From NCBI GenBank assembly GCA_018645845.1, contig JABGVY010000058.1:1-40285 (forward strand): a DNA stretch of 40,285 nt. Direction: 5' to 3'. Position numbers and translations under genes: made by a program. Numbering within the stretch: the stretch's first letter is position 1; every line of letters begins with the position of its first letter. This document shows, piece after piece, positions 1 to 7,540 of the stretch. The notes beneath the pieces are model-generated. The model did not search any database. It was not told where the DNA came from and was given only the letters and a program-made list of their open reading frames with translations. This stretch comes from Gammaproteobacteria bacterium (GTDB lineage: Bacteria; Pseudomonadota; Gammaproteobacteria; Pseudomonadales; Azotimanducaceae).

Positions 1-192
1 AAGCCGCCCGAAAGTGAGAATTGAAAGCAACTCCCAAGGATGACGATACTTTTCTGTATGATGAAAAAGGGTGTTTATTCTTACTAACCGCAAGGCTGAT
101 GAAGCAGAAATATGGTTAATTCTTCTTATACCCGAACCAATACGCTCTGAGACTCATCCGGATCTTCATTCTTAGCCTAAACCGCTTCCCTC

Positions 193-1569
193 TTAAAGAG
201 TATTTTTGTAAACAACGCCGTTTTTCATGACCAATCGAATTGATGGAACACTCGGTGTATCTCTCGGAATCGTTTTGAACATTGACGGAACTGCACCGAT
301 CACCGCAAGATCCTCAAGCGGATTCCCATCCACGAGTATCAGGTCGGCATAGGCACCCGGCTCAATGACGCCGAGTTTGTTCGGATACGGATTTTTGGTA
401 CCGGTCAACGCCATAAGTTTGCCATTATCACTGGTCATCGCCTTGAGCGTTCTAAGGTTTCCAAATGATTCGCCCCATTGTGTGATCTGGTAGTCACGGA
501 GGTTCCGACTGCTTCTCTTACCGACAACAACAATGTCTGTGCCAAAACCCATGTTGATCTGATAAAGGTTAGCGAGTTTGACCCAGTTGGTTCCATTATC
601 ATTGACGCGTTTGGCCTTAAAGTGAGCCGGATTCGCGGGGTTCCCGTAGTATGGATGATCCATCAATTCTTTGGCAAAACCACCGAGTGCAGGAACCAAC
701 CAGACATCGGCGTCAGCAACCATCTTGAAGGATTCTGGCTCAACCATCAGGTTGCCATGCTCAATCGAACGGATGCCGGCGTTAACAGCACGTTGAACTG
801 ACCTGTCGTGGTAGGCATGCATGGCTCCGTACGTTCCATAGTGACCAGTAGCCAAGACCATCGCGCCGATTTCCTCCAAGGTACCCTGTACAGACTCGAT
901 TGGGTCACGGTCGGAGCTGACGCCACCACCGCCCATCATTTTGGTGAAATCAGCACCTCTTGCCAGGTTGTTTCGGGTTGCCTTGAGAACCTCATCGACA
1001 CCATCAGCCAGAATCGTGATACCTAGTCTCTCCAACGTCGAATCACCAAAATTGGGCGTTACTGCCTCCGAATCCATGCGAAAGTCAGCGTGACCGGATG
1101 TTTGACTAATACAGGCACCTGAAATGTACATTCGGGGCCCACTTATGAATCCACTATCTATCAGATTTCGCAATCCCGGTCCTGTCCCGCATAGGTCCCG
1201 CACCGTCGTAAAACCTGAAGGCAGGAACTCAGCAATCGCATCTCGGGCCCGGGCGCCAATTTCTTCCCAGGTCATTTGATTAGCACCAGGAACACCCACA
1301 GAACTGTCAAGAAATTGCAGGTTAATATGGACGTGGGCGTCAATCAGGCCCGGCATCAAAGTCCTGCCACCACCATCAATCCTCACCGCACTCTTCGGCG
1401 CGTCCACCCCTATACCTTTTATCTGATCACCAATCACCAGAACATTCGTTGACTCACTAAGCATCTCAGATAGGCCATCCCAGACACGAACATTATCAAT
1501 CAGAGTCGCTTCATCCGCCTGGACTTCACTCAGAATAAAGCACAATAGCAACGCGCACAGTTTTCTCAT
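193..1569 (-). CDS. Exported amidohydrolase, imidazolonepropionase/prolidase-like
   Basis: 458 aa metal-dependent hydrolase of the amidohydrolase superfamily, probably cleaving an amide, cyclic amide or peptide-like bond in the periplasm. The N-terminus is a Sec signal peptide (about residues 1-18, ending VQA-DE). Metal and active-site residues seen in the sequence are H79 and H81 in the LMPGLIDAHVH motif, K210 (candidate carboxylated lysine), H251, H271 and D345. The C-terminal ADLILVDGNPLEDL segment is typical of the imidazolonepropionase-like group. The ATG follows a strong AAGGAG and overlaps the stop of the upstream GYD gene by 4 nt (ATGA), so the two are translationally coupled. It is a diverged paralogue of the protein at 26441-27802 and of the remnants near 39032-39881. 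The substrate cannot be named from sequence. Confidence 0.92.
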   Translation of the reverse strand: MRKLCALLLCFILSEVQADEATLIDNVRVWDGLSEMLSESTNVLVIGDQIKGIGVDAPKSAVRIDGGGRTLMPGLIDAHVHINLQFLDSSVGVPGANQMTWEEIGARARDAIAEFLPSGFTTVRDLCGTGPGLRNLIDSGFISGPRMYISGACISQTSGHADFRMDSEAVTPNFGDSTLERLGITILADGVDEVLKATRNNLARGADFTKMMGGGGVSSDRDPIESVQGTLEEIGAMVLATGHYGTYGAMHAYHDRSVQRAVNAGIRSIEHGNLMVEPESFKMVADADVWLVPALGGFAKELMDHPYYGNPANPAHFKAKRVNDNGTNWVKLANLYQINMGFGTDIVVVGKRSSRNLRDYQITQWGESFGNLRTLKAMTSDNGKLMALTGTKNPYPNKLGVIEPGAYADLILVDGNPLEDLAVIGAVPSMFKTIPRDTPSVPSIRLVMKNGVVYKNTL

Positions 1570-1982
1570 CGATTACTCCTTTTTTGTTCCGCCATGTCTT
1601 GCTCCAGTTTTATAAACTGGTTGCTCTTCTTCATTGCCTCAACCATCTCTGCATTGGATAACAGTTCGATGATTTCATAAGACTCAAGCAGACCGGTAGG
1701 CATTCGCATGAGATACACCGCCTGAATCACTTCGTTATCGTCAGGTAGCTTGACCGTTATATAGCTCTTGCCATTGCCGAGACCGTAATAGTAACTCAGT
1801 ATCTCACCACCAAGTTCCGCAAAGGCTTCATCCACAACATCGAGACGGTCAGCCGGTTTACTCATCAGCATCTTCCAGCCCTGCGCCGCTGGCTCAGCGA
1901 CAAACATAAATGTACGTCTCTTTTCATCAGCCTGCAGAGCCGCAGTCACTAGCAACAAAAATACGCCAATCAATAGTTTCAC
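1566..1982 (-). CDS. Exported GYD-domain protein
   Basis: 138 aa from a GTG start chosen because GAGGAAA lies just upstream and the product then begins with a clean signal peptide (MKLLIGVFLLL..., cleavage near LQA-DE). An ATG at 2036 would add 18 residues in front of the signal peptide and has no clear ribosome site. The mature part has the GYD-like pattern: a strand ending FMFV, a helix with PADRLDVVDEAFAELGGEI, then SYYYGLGNGKSYITVKLPDD. GYD proteins are small ferredoxin-fold proteins of uncertain function, usually cytoplasmic, so export is unusual. It is the first gene of a two-gene operon with the amidohydrolase at 193-1569. The domain call is moderately sure; its role (binding, or assisting the hydrolase) is not known. 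Confidence 0.75.
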   Translation of the reverse strand: MKLLIGVFLLLVTAALQADEKRRTFMFVAEPAAQGWKMLMSKPADRLDVVDEAFAELGGEILSYYYGLGNGKSYITVKLPDDNEVIQAVYLMRMPTGLLESYEIIELLSNAEMVEAMKKSNQFIKLEQDMAEQKRSNR

Positions 1983-2144
1983 AAAAGCTTTCCTCGAAAA
2001 AGTGGTGCCACAATAAACATACGAGTCTTCACGCAAAAACGCCGAAGGTCTTGTCCATCAGCGCTTAATATCATTCAAATTGAGTACGAAGCTCTGCAAC
2101 CACAAATTTCGTCGCGTATGTTCCATTTGACTTCCGACACACCG

Positions 2145-2158
2145 GAATTGACAAGTTT
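2145..2158. promoter_or_regulatory. Candidate promoter/operator element shared with 18163-18176
   Basis: GAATTGACAAGTTT lies in the divergent region between the GYD gene (-) and the EthD gene (+), 48 nt before the EthD GTG. The identical 14-mer occurs upstream of the 2-oxoacid oxidoreductase at 18163-18176, in the same orientation relative to its gene. It contains TTGACA, a perfect sigma-70 -35 hexamer, but neither copy has a good -10 at 16-18 nt. It could be a -35 element or a regulator site. Confidence 0.35.
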
Positions 2159-2206
2159 CCCGTCGGCTCTCAGTGCAATAATGCCCAGGCTATTTAGGAG
2201 ACAAAC

Positions 2207-3058
2207 GTGTTCAAAATCAGTTTTTTCATTAAAAAGGGCGATGACGTTTCCAGCGAGGACTTTCGTAGCTATTGGCTGAACAAACACGCAGACCTCAATA
2301 TGGCCTACGCAAAGGACATTGGCGTTAAGCAATACATCAAATGCGAGGTCTTGCCTGATCATCCTATGACTATAGCGGGGATGCGCAACTACCAGACCGG
2401 GCCAATACGATTTGATTTCGTTGATCACTGGATCTTCAATGATATACAAGATCTCCGTCAGGGCGCCGCAGACCCGAAAATAAAAGCTCTCATGCAAAAA
2501 GCATATGACAGCGAAGACAAATGGCTTGATATACCTGCATCCAGCGTCCACATGTCGACAGATCTAGTGCAATTTTTTCCCACAGATGCCAACTCAGTCA
2601 GGGCAACAGAAAACGACCCTTACTTGAAAATCTACTACCACGTCCGTGTTTTCCCGCATATTCCTCGCCAGGGTGCCCAACTGCACTGGAACGCATGTCA
2701 CGGCGGTGAATCCCGGCAACACATTAAATATTCAAAACAGAAGAAATATCTTCAGGCACACAAGATCGATTCAACCTTTGTTGATGAACTCACCGCTTTG
2801 CGTGGCTATGAAGATGATCCAACCATCATCGGTCATGCCGAGGGCTGGGTTGGATTAGATCCAGCACCTTCGAGCTTCTCAGAAGAGGAAGAAGCCGCGA
2901 TCGTCAACATGACGATGGATGATATTGATCTTTTCGCCGACAAGAACCGGGGCAACGTCTTTTTCGCAACCGAGCACTACGTCATGGATGAAACGGTAAT
3001 CACACGTCCAACGAAAGGCGATAAACCCATGCCGGAGTTCTTTTCAGCGGTTTACTGA
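2207..3058 (+). CDS. EthD-like protein with two ferredoxin-fold halves
   Basis: 283 aa, GTG start with TAGGAG upstream. The N-terminal half (about 1-115) reads as an EthD domain: a strand FKISFFIKK, then DFRSYWLNKHADL, the family's W-x-x-x-H-A hallmark. The second half (about 138-250) repeats the pattern in degenerate form (YLKIYYHVRV, then LHWNACHGG). A tandem arrangement would mimic the dimeric alpha/beta barrel of single-domain EthD proteins. EthD-type proteins are small cytoplasmic accessory proteins or enzymes of degradative pathways; EthD itself is needed for ethyl tert-butyl ether degradation. No signal peptide is seen. It stands alone between divergent and convergent neighbours, with only 18 nt to the flavoprotein gene on the other strand. 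The domain is recognised; the reaction is not known. Confidence 0.82.
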   Translation: MFKISFFIKKGDDVSSEDFRSYWLNKHADLNMAYAKDIGVKQYIKCEVLPDHPMTIAGMRNYQTGPIRFDFVDHWIFNDIQDLRQGAADPKIKALMQKAYDSEDKWLDIPASSVHMSTDLVQFFPTDANSVRATENDPYLKIYYHVRVFPHIPRQGAQLHWNACHGGESRQHIKYSKQKKYLQAHKIDSTFVDELTALRGYEDDPTIIGHAEGWVGLDPAPSSFSEEEEAAIVNMTMDDIDLFADKNRGNVFFATEHYVMDETVITRPTKGDKPMPEFFSAVY

Positions 3059-3076
3059 TCAGCCGTCGTAAAAGTA

Positions 3077-4408
3077 CTAAATCGCCGGACCCGGTCGCAT
3101 CTTCGACCCATCCGAGAACCTCGAGAATCTAAATCGACTCAAGTCGTAACCCGTCTCGTCGCCCGTAATCAAGTCAGCCATCACCTTCCCTGCACCTGGA
3201 CCTATGCCGAATCCATGACCGCTGAAACCAGTTGCCAGGAACAACCCCGGACATGATTCGATCGCATCCATTACCGGAACCACATCCGGTGTCGCATCAA
3301 TCATACCGGCCCAGGTTTCAATGAAAGATACATCAGCCAGTTGCGGGGCATATTTTGCCAGGCATTTGCGGAAACCTGAAAGTGCAATAGTCGAAGCCCT
3401 GGGATTGTTGACTCGCCTTCTCTCAAATGGAGAAACGTCATCGCCACTCCAGTGTTTTTTGATAAAGCCCTGTTGAGTCGGATCCCACCCCGGCCAAATG
3501 ATCAGCCCACTGGCACTTGCCATCGACGGAACAAAATCAAACAAGAACCGGAAGCTGTTGGCGCCCACATGGTGCTGGCAGAAACCGGTTGCAACGGTAT
3601 AGCCACCATCGTGTCTTCTACGAATACAAACATCATCCAGCGCCCCCGCACCGTCAAAGAAAGATTCAACCGGTTCCGTTCGGGCAACGGTGCCCTTCAC
3701 CGCTAACTGTGGGGGGCGGACGCCCAAGTTAGAAAGGAACAATGATGACCAGGCACCAGCAGCACAAACCACCACATCAGCTTTCACCCTGCCATGCTCT
3801 GTCACTACCGCACTCACCTGCCCTGCCTTGGTCTCAATGACGCGAACGGCACAGTTTTCTAGGATGGTACAACCCTTGCTATGTAACGCTTTGGCAATGG
3901 TTGGTACTGCAGTGAACGGCTCAGCTCTGCCATCGCTTGCTGTGTACATGCCGCCAAGCCAGGTTCCTGGTTCTGCCCCGACAAGTTGATTAGCTTCATC
4001 GGATGCCATGATCCGAGTATCGAGGTTGTACTTTTTCGCAACGTCCTCTATCCAGTCTTGATAACCCGCCATTTCCTTTTCAGATTTGGTAAGCGCCGTG
4101 ATGCCTTCTCGGCGAAACCCAATGCCATCGCCCAACTCTGCTTGAAAGTTCTCCCAGGCAGTCGTCGCATCCATCGCAATAGGTACCTCATCAGGGTCCC
4201 GCCCCATAGAACGAACCCAACCCCAGTTTCGAGACGACTGTTCACCTGCGACACGACCTTTGTCACAGACAAGCACCCTTAAGCCCCGTTGCACCAAATT
4301 CCAGGCGGTACAGATGCCAATAACGCCACCGCCGATGATCGCAACGTCAACGCTGTCAGGCAGGGGATCTTGGAAAGTAACGGGCGAGTTTTCGTGAAAC
4401 TTGAACAT
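3077..4408 (-). CDS. FAD-dependent oxidoreductase, DAO (glycine/D-amino acid oxidase) family
   Basis: 443 aa cytoplasmic flavoprotein. The Rossmann dinucleotide-binding motif IIGGGVIG is at residues 24-31, with an acidic/basic pair (DK, 49-50) ending the second strand. A conserved EQSSRNWGWVR block follows at 56-66. The C-terminal ATGFSGHGFGIGPGAG motif is the FAD-binding hallmark of the DAO family. Members oxidise amines or amino acids to imines, passing electrons to oxygen or to a carrier. The imine would be a natural substrate for the RidA encoded at 14155-14634. It is divergently transcribed from the SDR operon, and the shared 198-nt region holds several inverted repeats. The substrate is unresolved; amino acid or N-methyl amine is the main expectation. 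Confidence 0.9.
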   Translation of the reverse strand: MFKFHENSPVTFQDPLPDSVDVAIIGGGVIGICTAWNLVQRGLRVLVCDKGRVAGEQSSRNWGWVRSMGRDPDEVPIAMDATTAWENFQAELGDGIGFRREGITALTKSEKEMAGYQDWIEDVAKKYNLDTRIMASDEANQLVGAEPGTWLGGMYTASDGRAEPFTAVPTIAKALHSKGCTILENCAVRVIETKAGQVSAVVTEHGRVKADVVVCAAGAWSSLFLSNLGVRPPQLAVKGTVARTEPVESFFDGAGALDDVCIRRRHDGGYTVATGFCQHHVGANSFRFLFDFVPSMASASGLIIWPGWDPTQQGFIKKHWSGDDVSPFERRRVNNPRASTIALSGFRKCLAKYAPQLADVSFIETWAGMIDATPDVVPVMDAIESCPGLFLATGFSGHGFGIGPGAGKVMADLITGDETGYDLSRFRFSRFSDGSKMRPGPAI

Positions 4409-4511
4409 GATTGAGCTTTTCGACGTGATAGTGACTGCGATACTACGCCAGAAATCGCATCTCTTCTTTGCCGTTCAATGCACCAAATTGTCATTTAGCG
4501 TATTTCCGCTG

Positions 4512-4526
4512 TACGCCAATTGCGTA
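4512..4526. promoter_or_regulatory. Operator-like inverted repeat between divergent genes
   Basis: TACGC-CAATT-GCGTA is a perfect 5-bp dyad with a 5-nt centre, in the middle of the region between the DAO-family gene and the SDR operon. A third GCGTA half-site at 4498-4502 pairs with the same TACGC. The layout suits a dimeric regulator acting on both promoters. Short dyads also occur by chance. Confidence 0.35.
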
Positions 4527-4549
4527 ACTTGTAACTGAAAAAGACAAGT
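4527..4549. promoter_or_regulatory. Inverted repeat ACTTGT / ACAAGT
   Basis: ACTTGT (4527-4532) and ACAAGT (4544-4549) form 6-bp arms around an 11-nt spacer, directly next to the dyad at 4512-4526. The same ACTTGT/ACAAGT core is inside the 14-mer at 2145-2158 and 18163-18176, and ACAAGT occurs at 19885-19890 upstream of the hydroxyacid-oxidase homologue. It is a candidate common regulator half-site. Confidence 0.3.
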
Positions 4550-4606
4550 CTCGCCGAGCAGGATTGTGAGACTATCTAATGTAAGCTCAGGAACTCGGCA
4601 ACATCC

Positions 4607-5395
4607 ATGACACTTACAATCGATTTCGGCGGTAAGGTCGCCATCGTCACCGGCGCTGCCCAGGGTATTGGCTTTGCCAGTGCTGAGGCGTTCGCTAAAG
4701 CGGGTGCCAGCGTTATTCTGGCTGACCTGCAATCGGAAGTAGCAGATTCGGCCGATAAAATTCGGCAAGCAGGAGGTGATGCACAACACGTTATATGTGA
4801 CGTCAGCGACAGTGAACATTGTCGTCGAATGGTTGAAGAAACACTAGCGACCTACGGAAGGCTGGATTTCGCGTTCAATAACGCCGGTATTGGTAGCCAT
4901 GTCCGGCCGGTTGGTGAGGTTGATGACAAAGACTGGCAAAGAGTTATCAATGTTAATCTTTCCGGAGTTTTCTACTGCATCAAGCATCAGGTTCCTGCAA
5001 TGATGCAGTCCGGCGGCGGCGTTATCGTTAACAATTCATCGGTTCTTGGCATTCGTGCATTGCCGGATAGCAGTGTCGAATACACAGCAGCTAAGCATGG
5101 GGTTATCGGCTTAACCCGGCAAATCGCTGTCAATCATGGCGCTGACGACATTCGTTGTGTTGCGGTCTGCCCCGGTCTGATTGAGACATCGCTAGTCGAC
5201 CCTGATTCTCCCGGCGGCATCAAAGGCGGTGGTATTCCGCCTGACCTAAAGAATTGGTTTCTAGCGAGAACCTCCATGGGTCGGGCCGGCAAACCGGAAG
5301 ACGTAGCACGTGCCGTCACGATGCTCTGCTGTGAAGAGTCGTCTTTTGTTAACGGAAGTCATCTGATCGTCGATGGCGGCTTGATTCAGGGATAG
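4607..5395 (+). CDS. SDR family oxidoreductase
   Basis: 262 aa classical short-chain dehydrogenase/reductase. The cofactor motif TGAAQGIG is at 15-22, and Asp40 at the end of beta-2 (ILADLQ) points to NAD(H) rather than NADP(H). NNAG is at 91-94. The catalytic set is N117/N119 region, S145, Y159 and K163 (YTAAK). It would interconvert an alcohol and a ketone in the cytoplasm. The start codon lies 13 nt after AGGA, a long spacing. The next gene, a YkvI-type membrane protein, starts 2 nt after the stop, so the two are almost certainly co-transcribed, probably with AraC regulator 1 as well. The substrate is not predictable. Confidence 0.93.
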   Translation: MTLTIDFGGKVAIVTGAAQGIGFASAEAFAKAGASVILADLQSEVADSADKIRQAGGDAQHVICDVSDSEHCRRMVEETLATYGRLDFAFNNAGIGSHVRPVGEVDDKDWQRVINVNLSGVFYCIKHQVPAMMQSGGGVIVNNSSVLGIRALPDSSVEYTAAKHGVIGLTRQIAVNHGADDIRCVAVCPGLIETSLVDPDSPGGIKGGGIPPDLKNWFLARTSMGRAGKPEDVARAVTMLCCEESSFVNGSHLIVDGGLIQG

Positions 5396-5397
5396 TC

Positions 5398-6480
5398 ATG
5401 ACCAATTGGTATTCTGTCTTGAAAATCTCGGGTGCTTATCTGGCATTTTTGATCGGTTCAGGCTTTGCCACCGGCCAGGAGGCCATTCAGTTTTTCGCAG
5501 CTCATGGCTGGCATGGGTACATCGCCATTTTTATCATGCTGTTACTACTAAGCTATACCGCGCATTCACTGATGCGCGCCGGAAGACAACAATCGTTGGA
5601 TACCAATGAGGATGTCTTCCGACATTTTTGTGGACCATACCTGGGTGTTGCCCTGACCTGGTACACGATGATTATGATTATCGCCGTCGCCGCCGTCATG
5701 TTGGCAGGTGCAGCTGCCACGCTGGATCAGGCCTACGGGATCCCCGCATACGTGGGCGCTGGTCTTATGGCAGTTCTTGCAATGGCGACCCTGATGTTGG
5801 GTTTGAGAAAAATGCTGGATGTCCTGGGTCTCGTCGGGCCGTTCCTGATTTTGCTGACGATTATCGTGGCATCCATGTCCATCTCCGCAAATCTTACATA
5901 CCTTACAGCCGGTGCCGCGAAATCCAAAGAACTTGAAATTCTTACCGCAACACCCCACTGGCTCTTCGCCGGTTTTGTTTATGTCGGCCTGACTCTACCT
6001 GGCGTGGCAAGCCTATTGCCACAGGTCGGTGCAACCATGGAAACCGAAAAGGATATTCGCTATGTAGCCATCGTCGGTCCAGTGTTAATCGGTATAGCAA
6101 TGCTGATAGTCCTTACCGCTTTGCTTGCGAGTATCGAGTCTGTGTACCAGGCAGAGATACCGATCATGGCATTGGCTAACGGTGTCATGCCGGTTTACGG
6201 CTCAATATTCGCTATTGTCATATTTCTTGGCATCTTCACGACCGTGACGCCACTTTTGTGGACCGTTTGCTCCAGATTCGCCGAGGAAGATACAAAAAAC
6301 TATCGATGGCTGGTTCTTGGGCTAATCCTAACGGCCTTTCTCGGCGCTACAGCCCTGCCCTTTGGCCAGTTGCTCAACCTTATCTATCCCAGTATTGGCT
6401 ATGTTGGCTTGACGATACTCGCCAGCATCATTATCAAGGACATCAGAGCCCTCATTGCACGCAGCAGGACCATCCCCTAA
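5398..6480 (+). CDS. YkvI-like membrane transporter homologue (copy 1)
   Basis: 360 aa very hydrophobic protein with about ten predicted membrane segments, from a first segment holding GAYLAFLIGSGFATGQE to a last one ending near LTILASIIIKD. The GSGFATGQE motif in helix 1 is the glycine-rich broken helix of the YkvI family, which belongs to the APC/LeuT-fold amino-acid transporter superfamily. It probably moves a small amine, amino acid or related solute across the inner membrane, perhaps with Na+ or H+. It starts 2 nt after the SDR stop, and AraC regulator 1 follows 38 nt downstream. A second member of the family is at 33323-34432. The family assignment is firm; the substrate is unknown. Confidence 0.85.
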   Translation: MTNWYSVLKISGAYLAFLIGSGFATGQEAIQFFAAHGWHGYIAIFIMLLLLSYTAHSLMRAGRQQSLDTNEDVFRHFCGPYLGVALTWYTMIMIIAVAAVMLAGAAATLDQAYGIPAYVGAGLMAVLAMATLMLGLRKMLDVLGLVGPFLILLTIIVASMSISANLTYLTAGAAKSKELEILTATPHWLFAGFVYVGLTLPGVASLLPQVGATMETEKDIRYVAIVGPVLIGIAMLIVLTALLASIESVYQAEIPIMALANGVMPVYGSIFAIVIFLGIFTTVTPLLWTVCSRFAEEDTKNYRWLVLGLILTAFLGATALPFGQLLNLIYPSIGYVGLTILASIIIKDIRALIARSRTIP

Positions 6481-6518
6481 ACTTAAAATTTATTTACTTT
6501 TCAGAAAGCTGCGGAGAT

Positions 6519-7535
6519 ATGCAAAGCACTCCCACCAGTTTCTACGCCAATCTCGTTGTTGTCAGTGAAGCGCTGAAGCGACAGTACGATCTTGATACCG
6601 ATGCGATGTTGGCTGAAACAGGGGTTGATCTCAAGGCTGCTGCCCGGGGTGATCAGCGTATTCCTTTCGAGCTGGTCGACCGATTTTGGGCGATGGCGGT
6701 TGAAGCAACAGGTAACCCTTCTATCGGTCTTGACGTCGTCGAAGACATGAATCCGGTTGTCTATCGATCATTGGGTGTTGCTCTCATGTGCAGCAGCACA
6801 CTGCGGGATTTCTTCAATCGATTTGAACGATTTTTCGCGGTCATCTCTACGCTGGAAACCACACATTTTGAAGAAACAGATCTACATGCCGTGTTCACTG
6901 ATCACAGCCACGTAGACTACTCAAAAGCCACAGTCGGGTGTCATTCAGATGCCTTTGCTGCGTTCGTTATTAAATTTATCCGCCTTGTCTATGAACCGGC
7001 TTATGCACCCCTGAAAATAGAACTCGCCTGGACCCCACCGGAGGAATATCACCAGCGCTATCGTGACTGGTTCGGCTGCCCGATTGAATTCGGATTCGAT
7101 GATTCGAGAATATATATCGATCGAAATGATCTCGACACTGAACTGTTGGGTTCTAACCCAGACATCGCGATGCAGAATGACCAGCTGGCCATGAGTGTCC
7201 TTGAGAAAATGCGAAAGCTCGATTTGCCAGAACAGGTCTATGCTCGTCTGATTGACTTCCTACCTGCTGGGGATTGCAGCAGAGAGAAGGTCGCAAGATC
7301 TCTGGCGATGAGCGAAAGCGCCTTCCAGAAGAAGCTGAAGGCAGCCGGTACCAGCTACCAGGAGTTGCTTGATGAAACTCGCACTGAGCTCGCAAAGCTT
7401 CACCTGTCAGACCCTGACATGTCAGTTGATGAAGTCGCCTACATGCTGGGGTTTTCAGACTGCAGCAATTTTACACGTGCGTTCAAACGCTGGCTGGGTG
7501 TTTCACCTCGCGAGTTCCGGAACACAACTTCATAG
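6519..7535 (+). CDS. AraC-family transcriptional regulator 1 (OruR-like)
   Basis: 338 aa. The N-terminal part (about 10-200) matches the Arabinose_bd-type sensor domain of OruR/ArgR-like regulators (conserved RIPFELVDRFW, IGLDVVEDMNP, RSLGVALMCSSTLRDFFNRFERF). The C-terminal AraC double helix-turn-helix (about 235-335) ends with VAYMLGFSDCSNFTRAFKRWLGVSP, the second HTH. The ATG at 6519 is chosen because GGAG stands just before it and the product aligns from the start with the other two regulators here; upstream in-frame codons overlap the transporter gene. It probably senses a small catabolic substrate and activates nearby genes. Its stop is 5 nt from the stop of the convergent amidohydrolase. 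Paralogues are at 19964-20989 and 25325-26365. Confidence 0.92.
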   Translation: MQSTPTSFYANLVVVSEALKRQYDLDTDAMLAETGVDLKAAARGDQRIPFELVDRFWAMAVEATGNPSIGLDVVEDMNPVVYRSLGVALMCSSTLRDFFNRFERFFAVISTLETTHFEETDLHAVFTDHSHVDYSKATVGCHSDAFAAFVIKFIRLVYEPAYAPLKIELAWTPPEEYHQRYRDWFGCPIEFGFDDSRIYIDRNDLDTELLGSNPDIAMQNDQLAMSVLEKMRKLDLPEQVYARLIDFLPAGDCSREKVARSLAMSESAFQKKLKAAGTSYQELLDETRTELAKLHLSDPDMSVDEVAYMLGFSDCSNFTRAFKRWLGVSPREFRNTTS

Positions 7536-7540
7536 CCCTA

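Noticed and set aside
1-192. Short open stretches at the left edge (for example 18-119)
   Set aside because: No start, no family resemblance and too short; I see no supportable gene here.
2075-2551. Open frame on the minus strand overlapping the EthD gene
   Set aside because: It is antisense to a clear EthD protein and its translation resembles no family; the EthD frame has a ribosome site and conserved motifs.
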